DNA of 64,000 nucleotides from an uncultured Lachnospiraceae bacterium. GTDB taxonomy: Bacteria > Bacillota > Clostridia > Lachnospirales > Lachnospiraceae. Positions 24,523 through 33,478 of this stretch are shown in pieces. A program made the position numbers and the translations under genes. The DNA lies in contig CANQTF010000010.1 in the NCBI GenBank assembly GCA_947626745.1, positions 1 through 64,000 of the forward strand, read 5' to 3'. Below the pieces are notes generated by a model that was not told the origin of the DNA, ran no database searches, and was given only the letters and a program-made list of their open reading frames with translations. How positions within the stretch are numbered: the first letter of the stretch is position 1; each line of letters begins with the position of its first letter.

Positions 24523-26124
24523 ATGAGAATAACGAACAGGATCATGCGGAACAATTCGCTGTACAATCTCAACCAGAACAAGCTGTTGGAGGATAAGCTG
24601 ACGAACCAGATGACGAACGAGAGCAAGATCGCCAGACCCTCCGACGATCCGGTGGTGGCGATCCGGGCGCTGCGTCTTCGGAGCAACGTGACTTATGTGA
24701 CGCAGTACTATGAGAAGAATGCAGAGGATGCGGAACACTGGCTCTCCGTCACGGCGGACGCGATCAAGACCATTGACGATATCCTGACGGATCTGTATGA
24801 AAAGGCGGGTTCGGCCGCGAACAAAGACCTGACCTCGGATGACCTGAACATTATCCTGACACAGATGAAATCCCTGACGGAGGAATTTTACGCCAGCGGC
24901 AACGTAGACTACGCGGGGCGTTATATCTTCTCCGGCTACAGGACGGATACGGCGATCACCTTCTCTGCGGAAGACGAGAAGCGGATGCGCGATGAAGCAT
25001 ATTCTTACAATATCAAAGAGGATTTCGGCTATGCGGACATCGACTCCTTTGATTTTACCGATTTCAGCGGTATCGGCGCGCCCCTGGCGGACGATGCGGA
25101 CGGCGACGGCATAGACGATACCACACAGCAGAGTTATGAGCAGAGCGTTACCAACTCCAAACTCTACCGCGTGCGCCTGTCCTATGACGATATCGACGGC
25201 AAGGACGGCGAAGGCGTGCCGATCCTGCCGCAGCTGAAGGACGGCGTAGGCAATCCGCTGACCTTCCAGTACAAGGATGCGGACGGCAATACGCAGACAT
25301 TGGGGCTCACTTCCTTCGACGATCCGGAGGAGGCGTACCGCGCGGTGGCGAAGAACGATCCACCCCGCGTCGCTTACATTCCGTCCACGGGCGAGATCGT
25401 GTTCAGCGAGGGCGTATATACCGAGAGCTTCAACGATAAGAGCAAATTCAGCGTCACCTACGACAAATCCACGTGGAAAGAGGGCGACATCAATCCCGTA
25501 CACTACTTCGAGTGTACCGAGACAAGGGCCGTGGGCGAGGGCAAACAGCGGAAGACGGCCTACAATCAGGACGGCGTCACGACGATGCCGCAGGATATCT
25601 ACTATGACGTAGGCTTCAACCAGAAGATTCAGGTCAACACCACCGCGCCGGAGATTTTCAGCCACGACGTACAGCGTGACATGGACGACTTCCAGCGTTG
25701 CATGGATCAGCTGCAGGGCATTGAGACCAAGCTGAGCGACATCGAGGAGAAGATGAAGGAATTTCCCGAGGACAGCAGCGCCTACAAGGATCTGATGAAG
25801 CAGAAGGAGGCGGCGGAGAAGGCGCAGACCTATATCCGGGAGAATATCCACAGCCAGTTCGAGAACCAGATCACCAAGTATCAGAAGTATCTGGACGCCA
25901 ACAATGTGGCGAGCACGAACAATGCCACCAGAGGAAGCAGACTGGATCTGATCTCCAACCGTCTGATGAACCAGCAGGCCACATTCAAGGACCTGCAGAC
26001 GGACAACGAGAGCATCGATGTCACACAGGTGGCGGTGGAACTCACCAGTTCCGAGATGATCTATCAGGCGGCGCTCATGGCGACAGGCAAGGTCATGCAG
26101 ACAAACCTGATGAATTATATCTAA
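24523..26124 (+). CDS. flgL: FlgL, hook-filament junction protein 3
   Basis: 533 residues, longer than the ~300 of enteric FlgL but usual for Clostridia, because of an enlarged middle domain (roughly 170-400). The N-terminus MRITNRIMRNNSLYNLNQNK and IARPSDDPVVAIRALRLRSN, and the C-terminus DVTQVAVELTSSEMIYQAAL, are family-typical. It joins FlgK to the first flagellin subunits. GAGAGGTAAC lies before ATG 24523. It is followed by fliW after 30 bases. Confidence 0.92.
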   Translation: MRITNRIMRNNSLYNLNQNKLLEDKLTNQMTNESKIARPSDDPVVAIRALRLRSNVTYVTQYYEKNAEDAEHWLSVTADAIKTIDDILTDLYEKAGSAANKDLTSDDLNIILTQMKSLTEEFYASGNVDYAGRYIFSGYRTDTAITFSAEDEKRMRDEAYSYNIKEDFGYADIDSFDFTDFSGIGAPLADDADGDGIDDTTQQSYEQSVTNSKLYRVRLSYDDIDGKDGEGVPILPQLKDGVGNPLTFQYKDADGNTQTLGLTSFDDPEEAYRAVAKNDPPRVAYIPSTGEIVFSEGVYTESFNDKSKFSVTYDKSTWKEGDINPVHYFECTETRAVGEGKQRKTAYNQDGVTTMPQDIYYDVGFNQKIQVNTTAPEIFSHDVQRDMDDFQRCMDQLQGIETKLSDIEEKMKEFPEDSSAYKDLMKQKEAAEKAQTYIRENIHSQFENQITKYQKYLDANNVASTNNATRGSRLDLISNRLMNQQATFKDLQTDNESIDVTQVAVELTSSEMIYQAALMATGKVMQTNLMNYI

Positions 26125-26154
26125 GACGACGAAGAGGAAAGGCGGTTACGGCAT

Positions 26155-26610
26155 ATGCAGATATTGACGAAAGTATTTGGTGAGATCGTTATCGATGATG
26201 ACAAGATCATACATTTTCCGAAAGGGATCATAGGATTCCCGGATCTGACGGAATTTACACTCGTCCACGACGAGGAGAAGGGAACGGAGTCCATCCACTG
26301 GCTGCAGTCTCTGCAGGAGCCGGCTTTCGCGATGCCCGTCATGGATCCGCTGATCGTCTGCCCTGATTACAATCCCGAGGCGGACGACGAACTGTTAGGC
26401 GTGATCGGCGAGATCGTTCCGGAGGAGCTGCTCGTTCTGGTGACGGTGACGGTGCCGAAGAATCTCACGAAGATGTCCGTCAACCTGAAAGGCCCTATCG
26501 TGATCAACGCGGCCGAAAAGAAGGCGGTGCAGATCATCGTGGAGGGCGACGAATATCCGGTCAAATACCCGATCTATGACATAGTAAACCAGAAGAAAGC
26601 AGGTGAGTAG
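26155..26610 (+). CDS. fliW: FliW, flagellin-binding CsrA antagonist
   Basis: 151 residues. FGEIVIDDDKIIHFPKGIIG, FPDLTEFTLVHDEE and the LLVLVTVTVPKNLTKMSVNL strand are characteristic. FliW binds either CsrA or flagellin; free flagellin releases CsrA, which then represses flagellin translation. The stop is immediately followed by the csrA ATG, so the two proteins are made together. Confidence 0.93.
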   Translation: MQILTKVFGEIVIDDDKIIHFPKGIIGFPDLTEFTLVHDEEKGTESIHWLQSLQEPAFAMPVMDPLIVCPDYNPEADDELLGVIGEIVPEELLVLVTVTVPKNLTKMSVNLKGPIVINAAEKKAVQIIVEGDEYPVKYPIYDIVNQKKAGE

Positions 26611-26829
26611 ATGTTAGCTTTATCCAGAAAAAAGAATGAAGCGCTCGTGATCAACAACAATGTGGAAGTCACGGTGCTGGAGATCAAGGGCGAGCAGGTA
26701 AAGCTGGGCATCAGCGCACCCCGCGAAGTGCCCGTATACCGTAAGGAAGTGTATGTGCAGATTCAGGATGCCAACAAAGAAGCGGTCAACGTGGACGGCA
26801 TGGAAGCGTTGAAGGATCTGCTGGGCTGA
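26611..26829 (+). CDS. csrA: CsrA, translational repressor
   Basis: 72 residues: MLALSRKKNEALVINNN, then EVTVLEIKGEQVKLGISAP and VPVYRKEVYVQI are the classic CsrA core, including the Arg that contacts GGA in RNA. In Gram-positive flagellates it represses flagellin mRNA translation, opposed by FliW. The ribosome-binding site AGGTGAG is in the end of fliW. A plausible target hairpin is present in the flagellin leader at 34528-34543. Terminator at 26850. Confidence 0.93.
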   Translation: MLALSRKKNEALVINNNVEVTVLEIKGEQVKLGISAPREVPVYRKEVYVQIQDANKEAVNVDGMEALKDLLG

Positions 26830-26849
26830 CCCCGGAGAAAGAGCGAAAG

Positions 26850-26884
26850 ACAGGCGGAACGCGGAGACGCGCCGCCTGTTTTTG
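26850..26884 (+). terminator. Terminator after csrA
   Basis: ACAGGCGG (26850-26857) pairs with CCGCCTGT (26872-26879), with an inner CGCG/CGCG pair, followed by TTTTT. It separates the flagellar run from the convergent glycosyltransferase gene. Confidence 0.85.
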
Positions 26885-26906
26885 TGTGCGGCGCTGCCGG
26901 GCGGTC

Positions 26907-28100
26907 TTAAGATACGAGGCCGGACAGGATCCGGATCATCTCCGCGATCCGCAGCTCGTAGGTGTGATGCTTTGCGGTCTTTTCGTAACCGTTTACGGCG
27001 ATCTCGACCCGCTCGTCCTCGTGGGACAGATAGTACCGCACCTTCTCCTCCAGCTCGTCCGGGGAACTGTAGGTTTCCAGATCGCGGCCGATCTCGAAGT
27101 AGTCCGGTATCTCCGCCTGATAGTTGGTGAGGAGGAAGCCGCCGCAGCCGAGCACGTCCCAGACCCGGAGGGACAGCCCTGTCTCGATAGGGCGCATGGT
27201 CATGTTCAGATTGATCCTGCTCGCGTGGAAGACCTTCGGCATCTCGGTCAGCGTCCGCACGCTGCCGCGCACGTCAAGACCCGCCAGCTCCGGTATGGAG
27301 GGATCGCTGCGCGTGTAGAGAGCGACCTGAAAATGCTCCGCCAGACGATGCAGTGTCCGGATGCGTTCTACGGAGGCCAGCTTCATGCCGATATATTGGT
27401 GGGCTGCCAGATAACGGCGGGTGTCCCCGTAGGTGTCCGCCCCCTCGTAGAAATCCGGATCGGCGGCCGCGATCTCGTCGATCACGCGCTGCGGCAGACT
27501 GTCCGCGATGAAGTTACAGCCGTACACCTTAAGCTGCGCTTCGATCAGGCCGTCCACAAAGCCCCGCGTGTAGGCGCTCAGATGCGGGGACAGCCTGTCA
27601 TATCTGCATTTCTCGGTATAGAGCGATCCGACGAAGCTCACGTCCGCGCCGTATCCGGCAAAGTCTTCCTCGGACATGTGCAGGACGATCTCCTCCCAGC
27701 GCTTCGCGTTGGTGGCCAGAGGAAGATAGAAGATGCGTTCCGGGTTGACGGGGCGGAAATATTCGTACTGCGCCCGGTCGAACAGGAAGACCCGGTTCCA
27801 CTCGCTCTTTAGGGCGTTGGAGAAGAGCTCCGGCACCGGGGAATCCACGCTCCAGCACACGTAAGGCACACGGAACCGGCTGCAGGTGTAAGAGATCGCC
27901 GGAAAAAAGTTGATGCTGAACACGAAGGCAAAAGCGTGGGAGGTCAGCCAGCCGGTGAGCGTCTCGGCACACTGCCTGGGCGTGACGCGCTTGTCGGTCA
28001 TCTCCGCCTCCTCCGTGAGGACGGTGACGCCGAGATCGCGAAAGACCTGTATGATATCCGGCTCGCATATGCTGTTGTAACGGTAGAACAATATCTCCAT
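26907..28100 (-). CDS. CgeB-type glycosyltransferase (DUF3880 + glycosyltransferase 1_2)
   Basis: 397 residues. The N-terminal half (about 1-180) is DUF3880-like with FSINFFPAISYTCSRFRVPY and VDSPVPELF; the C-terminal half holds DVSFVGSLYTEK and the donor-site block ASRINLNMTMRPIETGLS, then RVWDVLGCGGFLLTNYQAEI, common to all CgeB-like proteins here. Predicted cytosolic; it would transfer a nucleotide-activated sugar to a flagellar or surface acceptor. ATG 28100 has AGGAGA 8 bases upstream; the longer start at 28130 has none. Divergent from the sigma-D-driven pair at 28247, with its own sigma-A-like promoter overlapping theirs. Confidence 0.85.
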   Translation of the reverse strand: MEILFYRYNSICEPDIIQVFRDLGVTVLTEEAEMTDKRVTPRQCAETLTGWLTSHAFAFVFSINFFPAISYTCSRFRVPYVCWSVDSPVPELFSNALKSEWNRVFLFDRAQYEYFRPVNPERIFYLPLATNAKRWEEIVLHMSEEDFAGYGADVSFVGSLYTEKCRYDRLSPHLSAYTRGFVDGLIEAQLKVYGCNFIADSLPQRVIDEIAAADPDFYEGADTYGDTRRYLAAHQYIGMKLASVERIRTLHRLAEHFQVALYTRSDPSIPELAGLDVRGSVRTLTEMPKVFHASRINLNMTMRPIETGLSLRVWDVLGCGGFLLTNYQAEIPDYFEIGRDLETYSSPDELEEKVRYYLSHEDERVEIAVNGYEKTAKHHTYELRIAEMIRILSGLVS

Positions 28101-28145
28101 ATCCAAGATCTCCTGATGAAAGCCTTTCAAAGCTTACACAAAAAG

Positions 28146-28174
28146 AGTATAATAAAAAACGGACATGAAGTAAA
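28146..28174 (-). promoter_or_regulatory. Sigma-A-like promoter for the 26907-28100 glycosyltransferase
   Basis: Read on the minus strand: -35 TTTACT (28174-28169), 17-base spacer, -10 TATACT (28151-28146). Its -35 region overlaps the TAAA box of the divergent sigma-D promoter, so the two polymerases may exclude one another. Confidence 0.45.
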
Positions 28175-28197
28175 GCCAAAACAGGAACGGCCGATAT
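28171..28197 (+). promoter_or_regulatory. Perfect-consensus sigma-D promoter before two glycosyltransferases
   Basis: TAAA (28171-28174), exactly 15 bases, then GCCGATAT (28190-28197). This is the full consensus of the flagellar sigma factor, located 50 bases before the start of the first of two CgeB-type glycosyltransferase genes. Confidence 0.88.
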
Positions 28198-28246
28198 AAT
28201 ATCAGAGATATGTTTGGGAATCATCTTGAAGGGTTGGGAGGAGCAT

Positions 28247-29407
28247 ATGAGGATATTGTTTATGGACAGCAGGACGCAGCCCTGCACCAACGCGATCCTG
28301 GCGCTGGACAGGCTCGGCCATAGCGTGGCCCGCTATATGACGGAGGTAGAGGATATAGACGGCAATGAGGAGGAAGAGGAGGCGTTGGCGGAATTTATCA
28401 AAAGCAGCGATGTGCCGCTTGTCATGAGCGTGATCTTTGCCGCCGACGTGGCAAGGATAACGCACGAGCTGGGCGTCAGATATGCGGTCTGGCTGATGGA
28501 TTCGCCCGCCTTCACGGCCTGGTGTCCGGAGGCTGATTATGATAACTGCGCACTGTTTTACTTTGACCGCCATGAGTGCGAGCTGCGCAGGCAGAACGGA
28601 CACAGCAACGCGTACCACCTTCCGCTGGCCGCGGACGTCCTATGGGGAGAACAGCTCGTGATTACAGACGAGGAGATCAAGCGGTACGGCTGTGATATGT
28701 CCTTTGTCGGCGGCCTGTATTCGACGAACATCTACGATCAGATCATAGACAAGCTGTCGGAGCAGGAGCAGAGCATATTTACGGATATCATAGAGCAGAG
28801 CGCTTTCGTGTGGGACGGGCGGGAATGCCTGGGCATCACGCCGGAGCTTGTTCAAGCCGTGGTGCAGAAGGCCCCGGAAGCGTTCGTGGGGATCTTTGAT
28901 ATGACCGTGGGCTATTATCTGCAGTCCTTTATACTGGAGAGAAAGCTCACGCATGTGGAGCGTACGCTTCTGATGGAGCTGCTGGCGCAGCGCTATGACA
29001 TCCACCTGTATACGTGGAATAAAGAAAAAGTGCCCGAAGGGATCAAAAGATTTCCGGAGGTCGATGCGTCGGCGGATGAGTTGAAGATCCACTATGCCAG
29101 CAAGATCAATCTCAATATCACGCTGCGAAGCATCGTCACCGGCGTGCCCCGACGCATCTTTGATGTGATGAGCGTGGGCGGCTTTATGCTGACGAACTGG
29201 CAGGCGGAGATCCCGGAGCTGTTTGAGGACGGGAAAGAGATCGTCACCTATAAGACGCCGGAGGAGCTGATCGACAAGGCCGATTATTATCTGCGGCATG
29301 AGACCGAGCGGCTGCGGATCGGGGTCAACGGGTACAAGAAAGTAAAAAGCTGCTATACATACGAGCATCAGTTGAAGAAGCTGCTCGACATGCTGCAGAT
29401 GAACTGA
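28247..29407 (+). CDS. CgeB-type glycosyltransferase under sigma-D control
   Basis: 386 residues. Domain order as in the neighbours: DUF3880-like N-terminus (MRILFMDSRTQPC, VMSVIFAADVARIT, YAVWLMDSPAFTAW), middle with CDMSFVGGLYSTN, and C-terminal ASKINLNITLRSIVTGVPRR, then IFDVMSVGGFMLTNWQAEI. ATG 28247 is preceded by GGGAGG; an upstream GTG-type extension to 28214 has no site. Cotranscribed with a close paralogue after 26 bases and placed behind a sigma-D promoter between csrA and flaG, so flagellin or the cap is the most likely acceptor. Sugar donor not identifiable. Confidence 0.87.
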   Translation: MRILFMDSRTQPCTNAILALDRLGHSVARYMTEVEDIDGNEEEEEALAEFIKSSDVPLVMSVIFAADVARITHELGVRYAVWLMDSPAFTAWCPEADYDNCALFYFDRHECELRRQNGHSNAYHLPLAADVLWGEQLVITDEEIKRYGCDMSFVGGLYSTNIYDQIIDKLSEQEQSIFTDIIEQSAFVWDGRECLGITPELVQAVVQKAPEAFVGIFDMTVGYYLQSFILERKLTHVERTLLMELLAQRYDIHLYTWNKEKVPEGIKRFPEVDASADELKIHYASKINLNITLRSIVTGVPRRIFDVMSVGGFMLTNWQAEIPELFEDGKEIVTYKTPEELIDKADYYLRHETERLRIGVNGYKKVKSCYTYEHQLKKLLDMLQMN

Positions 29408-29433
29408 GGCTTTGACGATCGGGAAGGACATGT

Positions 29434-30597
29434 ATGAAGATTTTGTTTGTGGGAAGCGAACAACAGCAGATGGCAGGGATCGTCTTGGCGCTGGCGCGTA
29501 TGGGGCATGAGGCGGAGATGTATGCCAAGCCTATGGAAGAGATAGAGAACCAGGAGGAAGAGGAGAGGGCCGTGGAGCTGTATCTCAAGGGCATGGCGCC
29601 GGATTTTATCCTGTCCAATGTGTTTATCAGAGAGGTGGCGCGGGCATCTAACCGGCTGGGGATCAAGTATGCGGTCTGGTGTATGGATTCTCCCAGTTTT
29701 CCGGCGTGGGTGCCGGAAGCGGACTATGATAACTGCTATGTGTTCTATTTTGATTACAGGGAGTATGAGCGCAGAAAAAAGCAGGGACAGCGAAACGGCT
29801 ATCATATGCCGCTGGCGGCGGACCTGGCGCAGAGCGGACAGCTTGTGATCACGGACGAGGAGATCGGAAGATACGCCTGTGATATGTCTTTTGTGGGAAG
29901 CATGTACACGAACAATATGTATGACCGCGCGGTGGAAGCGCTGTCCCCCGCAGTGCGGGAGGCAGTCTCCGCTATCATAGAACGGGGCGCGTTTCTGTGG
30001 GACGGACAGGACAGGCTGCAGGTATCGGAGGAGCTGTTGGCTGCCGTACGGAGAGACTGCCCCAGCATCTTCGATTTCCCCTGTGACATGCCCGACGACT
30101 ACTTCTTTCAAACGTGTTATGTGGCGCGGAAGATGACCAATGTGGAGAGGCTGCTGATGATGGAGCTCTTGGCGCAGCGGTTTGATGTCCGCCTGTATAC
30201 ATGGGATACGGAGAAGGCGCCGGAAGGAATCAGGAGATTTCCGGCGGTTTCCGCGGCCGACGGCGCTCTGAAGGTCTTCCATGCCAGCAGGATCAATCTG
30301 AACATTACTCTGCGGAGCATATTGAGCGGCGTGCCGGCACGGATCTTCGACGTGATGAGCGTGGGCGGCTTCGTATTGTCCAACTGGCAGGAAGAGATCC
30401 CGGAGCTGTTTGCGGAGGACGAGGAGATCGTGACCTACAGGACGCCGGAGGAATTGCTGGACAAGGCGGATTATTACCTGCGGCATGAGGACAGAAGGCT
30501 CAGAATAGCGATGAACGGATACCGCAAGGTCAAAGAGTGCTATACGTGGGAGAAGCAGCTTGAGAAAATTATTTCTGTTTTGTTCCCGAAACACTAA
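29434..30597 (+). CDS. CgeB-type glycosyltransferase, paralogue of the preceding gene
   Basis: 387 residues, alignable end to end with the product of 28247-29407: MKILFVGSEQQQMAGIVLAL, YAVWCMDSPSFPAWVPEADY, CDMSFVGSMYTNN, RFDVRLYTWDTEKAPEGI, then ASRINLNITLRSILSGVPAR. The pair is a tandem duplication that has diverged at the N-terminal acceptor half more than in the donor-binding half. GGGAAGGA lies upstream of ATG 29434. Two successive transferases would fit stepwise growth of a short glycan on flagellin. Confidence 0.87.
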   Translation: MKILFVGSEQQQMAGIVLALARMGHEAEMYAKPMEEIENQEEEERAVELYLKGMAPDFILSNVFIREVARASNRLGIKYAVWCMDSPSFPAWVPEADYDNCYVFYFDYREYERRKKQGQRNGYHMPLAADLAQSGQLVITDEEIGRYACDMSFVGSMYTNNMYDRAVEALSPAVREAVSAIIERGAFLWDGQDRLQVSEELLAAVRRDCPSIFDFPCDMPDDYFFQTCYVARKMTNVERLLMMELLAQRFDVRLYTWDTEKAPEGIRRFPAVSAADGALKVFHASRINLNITLRSILSGVPARIFDVMSVGGFVLSNWQEEIPELFAEDEEIVTYRTPEELLDKADYYLRHEDRRLRIAMNGYRKVKECYTWEKQLEKIISVLFPKH

Positions 30598-30621
30598 ACA
30601 TATTTGGTTTTTTTCCGATAT
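30595..30621 (+). promoter_or_regulatory. Sigma-D promoter of flaG-fliD-fliS
   Basis: TAAA (30595-30598), 15-base spacer, TCCGATAT (30614-30621). The TAAA contains the stop codon of the upstream glycosyltransferase. The flaG start is about 125 bases downstream, leaving a long leader with no gene in it. Confidence 0.85.
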
Positions 30622-30755
30622 ATATAGCAAAGATTACGCGCAGACTCTCTGTCATTATGCAAGGATTTCATAGGATCCCTGCACAGGGCAGCGGCCGGTC
30701 GCGTTATCGTAAGACGATTCTACCAAAATACAAAATCACACGGAGGTGAATAACA

Positions 30756-31202
30756 ATGGCAATTGAACCATTAAGCAGTGCCATGACTTATCAGGCACAG
30801 GCGGTTGTAAAACCGCAGACGGTAACACCAGTGAACACGGACGTTCCTGAAGATGGGCAGACAGTGAATGTGGATGAGACGACCGCGGCGGTAGCGCAGA
30901 CGCAGACGCAGGAAGAGAAGAGCGGCAGCGAGGGCAGCGGAAGCCAGCAGCAGCAGGCGGCATTGAATTCTCAGGCGACGCCCGATCAGCTCAAGAAGAT
31001 GATCGCGGAGATGAATAAGAAGATCAATAACACCAATGAAGAGGCTGTGTTCGGCGTCCACGAAGAGACAAACAGGATCATGATCAAGATTTTGGATAAG
31101 GATACGAAGGAAGTCATCAAAGAGTTCCCGCCCGAGAAGACGCTTGATATGATTGCGCGGATCTGGGAGATGGCCGGTATCCTTGTAGACGAGAAACGTT
31201 AG
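30756..31202 (+). CDS. flaG: FlaG-family flagellar protein
   Basis: 148 residues. A variable Gln/Thr/Ser-rich N-terminal part (to about 75, with many QTQT and GSGSQQQQ stretches) precedes the conserved FlaG domain: MNKKINNTNEEAVFGVHEET, then NRIMIKILDKDTKEVIKEFP and PEKTLDMIARIWEMAGILVD. FlaG affects filament length and sits before fliD in many Gram-positive flagellates. ACGGAGGTG precedes ATG 30756. First gene after a sigma-D promoter. Confidence 0.9.
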   Translation: MAIEPLSSAMTYQAQAVVKPQTVTPVNTDVPEDGQTVNVDETTAAVAQTQTQEEKSGSEGSGSQQQQAALNSQATPDQLKKMIAEMNKKINNTNEEAVFGVHEETNRIMIKILDKDTKEVIKEFPPEKTLDMIARIWEMAGILVDEKR

Positions 31203-31232
31203 CATGTAAGATATAACGGGAGGTAAATCGAT

Positions 31233-33434
31233 ATGCCAATCAGAATCACGGGTATGTATTCGGGGCTGGATACGGAAGCCATCATCAGCGAGCTCGTCTC
31301 CGCGCAGAGCGTGAAGAAGAGCAAGTACGTCAAGGAACAGACGAAGCTGAGCTGGAAGATGGATGCGTGGAAGGCGCTGAATACCAAGATCTATAATTTT
31401 TATACCAATACGCTGGACAATATGCGCTGGCAGGCTTCTTTCATGAAGAAGAGCACGAAGGTGTCCGACCCCAACGCGCTGAGCGTTACCGCGGGCAACA
31501 ACGCGGTCAACGGCGTGCAGAACGTTATGGTAAGGCAGCTTGCACAGGGCGGCAGGATCACAGGACGGGATCTGAGCGCGGAGCATGCCGATATATCGGC
31601 GTCCTCTAAGCTGAGCGAGCTCGGCATCACAGGCGATGCGAGCTTTGACGTGACCGTGGACGGCAAGAAGACCAGCATCAAGCTGAACGGTGATATGACG
31701 ATCAACGATGTGGTCAAGAAGCTGAAGGACGCGGGGATCAACGCCAGCTTTGACGAGGAGAACCACAGATTTTTCATCAGCTCCAAGGAGACGGGCGATG
31801 CGGCGGATTTCGCTATCACGGCCAACAACGAGGCGGGCTTAAACGCGCTGGAGTCGCTTGGGCTGCTCACCAAGGAAGACCTGCAGAGCGACGAGTACAA
31901 GAAGTGGGCGAGCTATAAGAGCGATCAGGCTGGTTATGACCAGGCGGTCGCCGACGAGGTTGCCAAACGGGCGGCGGCGTATAAGGCGGCGAACGAGGCT
32001 CTGCAGAAACAGAACGAATCCCTGGCGGAAGAGCTCGATAAGCTGAAGGAGGACTCGAATTACAAGGCGGTAAAGGACGCGGAGCCTGACAAGAGCGCGG
32101 ATGACCTGTACGATGAGCTGTACGGTGAGGAACAGGAGAAGGATGGCGTCATGAAGCGCGAGGGCGGACTGCAGGCCGAGCTGGATGCGGCCAAGTCGAA
32201 GCTCGAGGAGGCGCAGAAGGCGCTGCAGGAAGCCAATGCGGAGGGCTCGGGCAAGAGCGAGGAAGAGAAGGCCGCGCTGCAGCAGCAGGTGGAAAACGCA
32301 CAGAGCAGCGTGAATGAGGCACAGGCCAGGTTCAACGAGAAGAACAGCCAATACAAGGCCGTCAAGGCGGCGGAGGATAAGCAGGCGCAGATCGACGCCA
32401 ACAATACTACCATGACCGAGAACCAGAAGTATTACAGCGTGTCATCGGGAGTTGACGAGAACGGCGAGTCGACCGAGACGGTAACCGGAACGACGGATCT
32501 GGAGAATCAGGTCAAGGGTGAGTTCGAGAAGAAGGTGGAGCTTGCCGACCAGATCGTAAATTCAGGCCAGTATGCGGATAAGAGCTTCGCCACCAGAGTG
32601 GACGGGCAGGATGCGATCATCGAGGTAGACGGCGCCGAGTTCACTTCGTCCGACAATGAATTCAGCATCAACGGGCTGGATATCAGCGTATATGCAACGA
32701 CGGACAAGGCGGTCACGGTCACCACGGGCGACGATACGGACGGCATCTACGATATGGTGAAGAACTTCTTCACCGAGTACAATAAGCTGATCATCGAGAT
32801 GGATACCCTGTATAACGCGGATTCCGCGAAGGGCTATGATCCGCTCACCTCCGAGGAGAAGGCGGAGATGTCCGATTCCGAGATCGAGGAGTGGGAGAAG
32901 AAGATCAAGGATTCCCTGCTGCGGAGAGACGGAACGCTGGGCGATGTGTCGGGAGCGATGAAGGACGTAATGCTGCAGGGCGTTTCGGTGGGCGGCAAAA
33001 CGATGTATCTGTCCGACTTCGGCATCAATACGCTGGGGTACTGGAACTCCGGCGATAACGAGAAGGGCGCATACCATATCAACGGCGACGCGGACGACGC
33101 GAACACCAAGGGCGAGGAAGATATCCTGCGCAAGATGCTGGCGGAAGATTCGGGCACGGTGATGGATTTCTTCACGGGCCTGGCGAACAATCTGTATGAT
33201 AAGCTGTCGCAGAAGATGACCGCCGTCAAGGATACAAGCAGCGCGTTCACGGTATATAACGACAAGCTGATGCAGAAGGAATATAAGGACTATAAGGACC
33301 GCATCGCCAAGGAAGAGGATAAGCTGAATGCGCTGATGGATAAGTGGTACAGCAAGTTCTCGCAGATGGAGACAGCGATGGCGAAGCTGCAGTCCAAGAG
33401 CGGCTCGCTGTCCAGTATGCTCGGCGGAGGCTGA
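31233..33434 (+). CDS. fliD: FliD, filament cap protein with a large coiled-coil insertion
   Basis: 733 residues, against ~450-550 in most FliD proteins. The N-terminal part (ITGMYSGLDTEAIISELVSA, then KTKLSWKMDAWKALN-like helices and LSVTAGNNAVNGVQNVMVRQ) and C-terminal part (ITVYNDKLMQKEYKDYKDRI-like, KLNALMDKWYSKFSQMETAM) are typical. Between about 220 and 440 lies an inserted Lys/Glu/Ala-rich stretch with long heptad-like helices, such as ELDAAKSKLEEAQKALQEAN and QQVENAQSSVNEAQARFNEK, which would enlarge the exposed domains of the cap. GGGAGGT precedes ATG 31233. Followed by fliS. The cap is the contact point with mucus or cells, so the insertion may be adhesive. Confidence 0.92.
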   Translation: MPIRITGMYSGLDTEAIISELVSAQSVKKSKYVKEQTKLSWKMDAWKALNTKIYNFYTNTLDNMRWQASFMKKSTKVSDPNALSVTAGNNAVNGVQNVMVRQLAQGGRITGRDLSAEHADISASSKLSELGITGDASFDVTVDGKKTSIKLNGDMTINDVVKKLKDAGINASFDEENHRFFISSKETGDAADFAITANNEAGLNALESLGLLTKEDLQSDEYKKWASYKSDQAGYDQAVADEVAKRAAAYKAANEALQKQNESLAEELDKLKEDSNYKAVKDAEPDKSADDLYDELYGEEQEKDGVMKREGGLQAELDAAKSKLEEAQKALQEANAEGSGKSEEEKAALQQQVENAQSSVNEAQARFNEKNSQYKAVKAAEDKQAQIDANNTTMTENQKYYSVSSGVDENGESTETVTGTTDLENQVKGEFEKKVELADQIVNSGQYADKSFATRVDGQDAIIEVDGAEFTSSDNEFSINGLDISVYATTDKAVTVTTGDDTDGIYDMVKNFFTEYNKLIIEMDTLYNADSAKGYDPLTSEEKAEMSDSEIEEWEKKIKDSLLRRDGTLGDVSGAMKDVMLQGVSVGGKTMYLSDFGINTLGYWNSGDNEKGAYHINGDADDANTKGEEDILRKMLAEDSGTVMDFFTGLANNLYDKLSQKMTAVKDTSSAFTVYNDKLMQKEYKDYKDRIAKEEDKLNALMDKWYSKFSQMETAMAKLQSKSGSLSSMLGGG

Positions 33435-33478
33435 TAAGCGGCAGGCATCTATAAGTACGCGCAAGGAGGAACAAACGC

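Noticed and set aside
22601-25851. Long minus-strand frames opposite flgK2 and flgL
   Set aside because: Both flgK2 and flgL are certain; the opposite frames have no domain or initiation signal.
26886-27812. 308-codon + strand frame opposite the 26907-28100 glycosyltransferase
   Set aside because: No motif or ribosome site; it starts inside the csrA terminator region, and the minus-strand product has clear family blocks.
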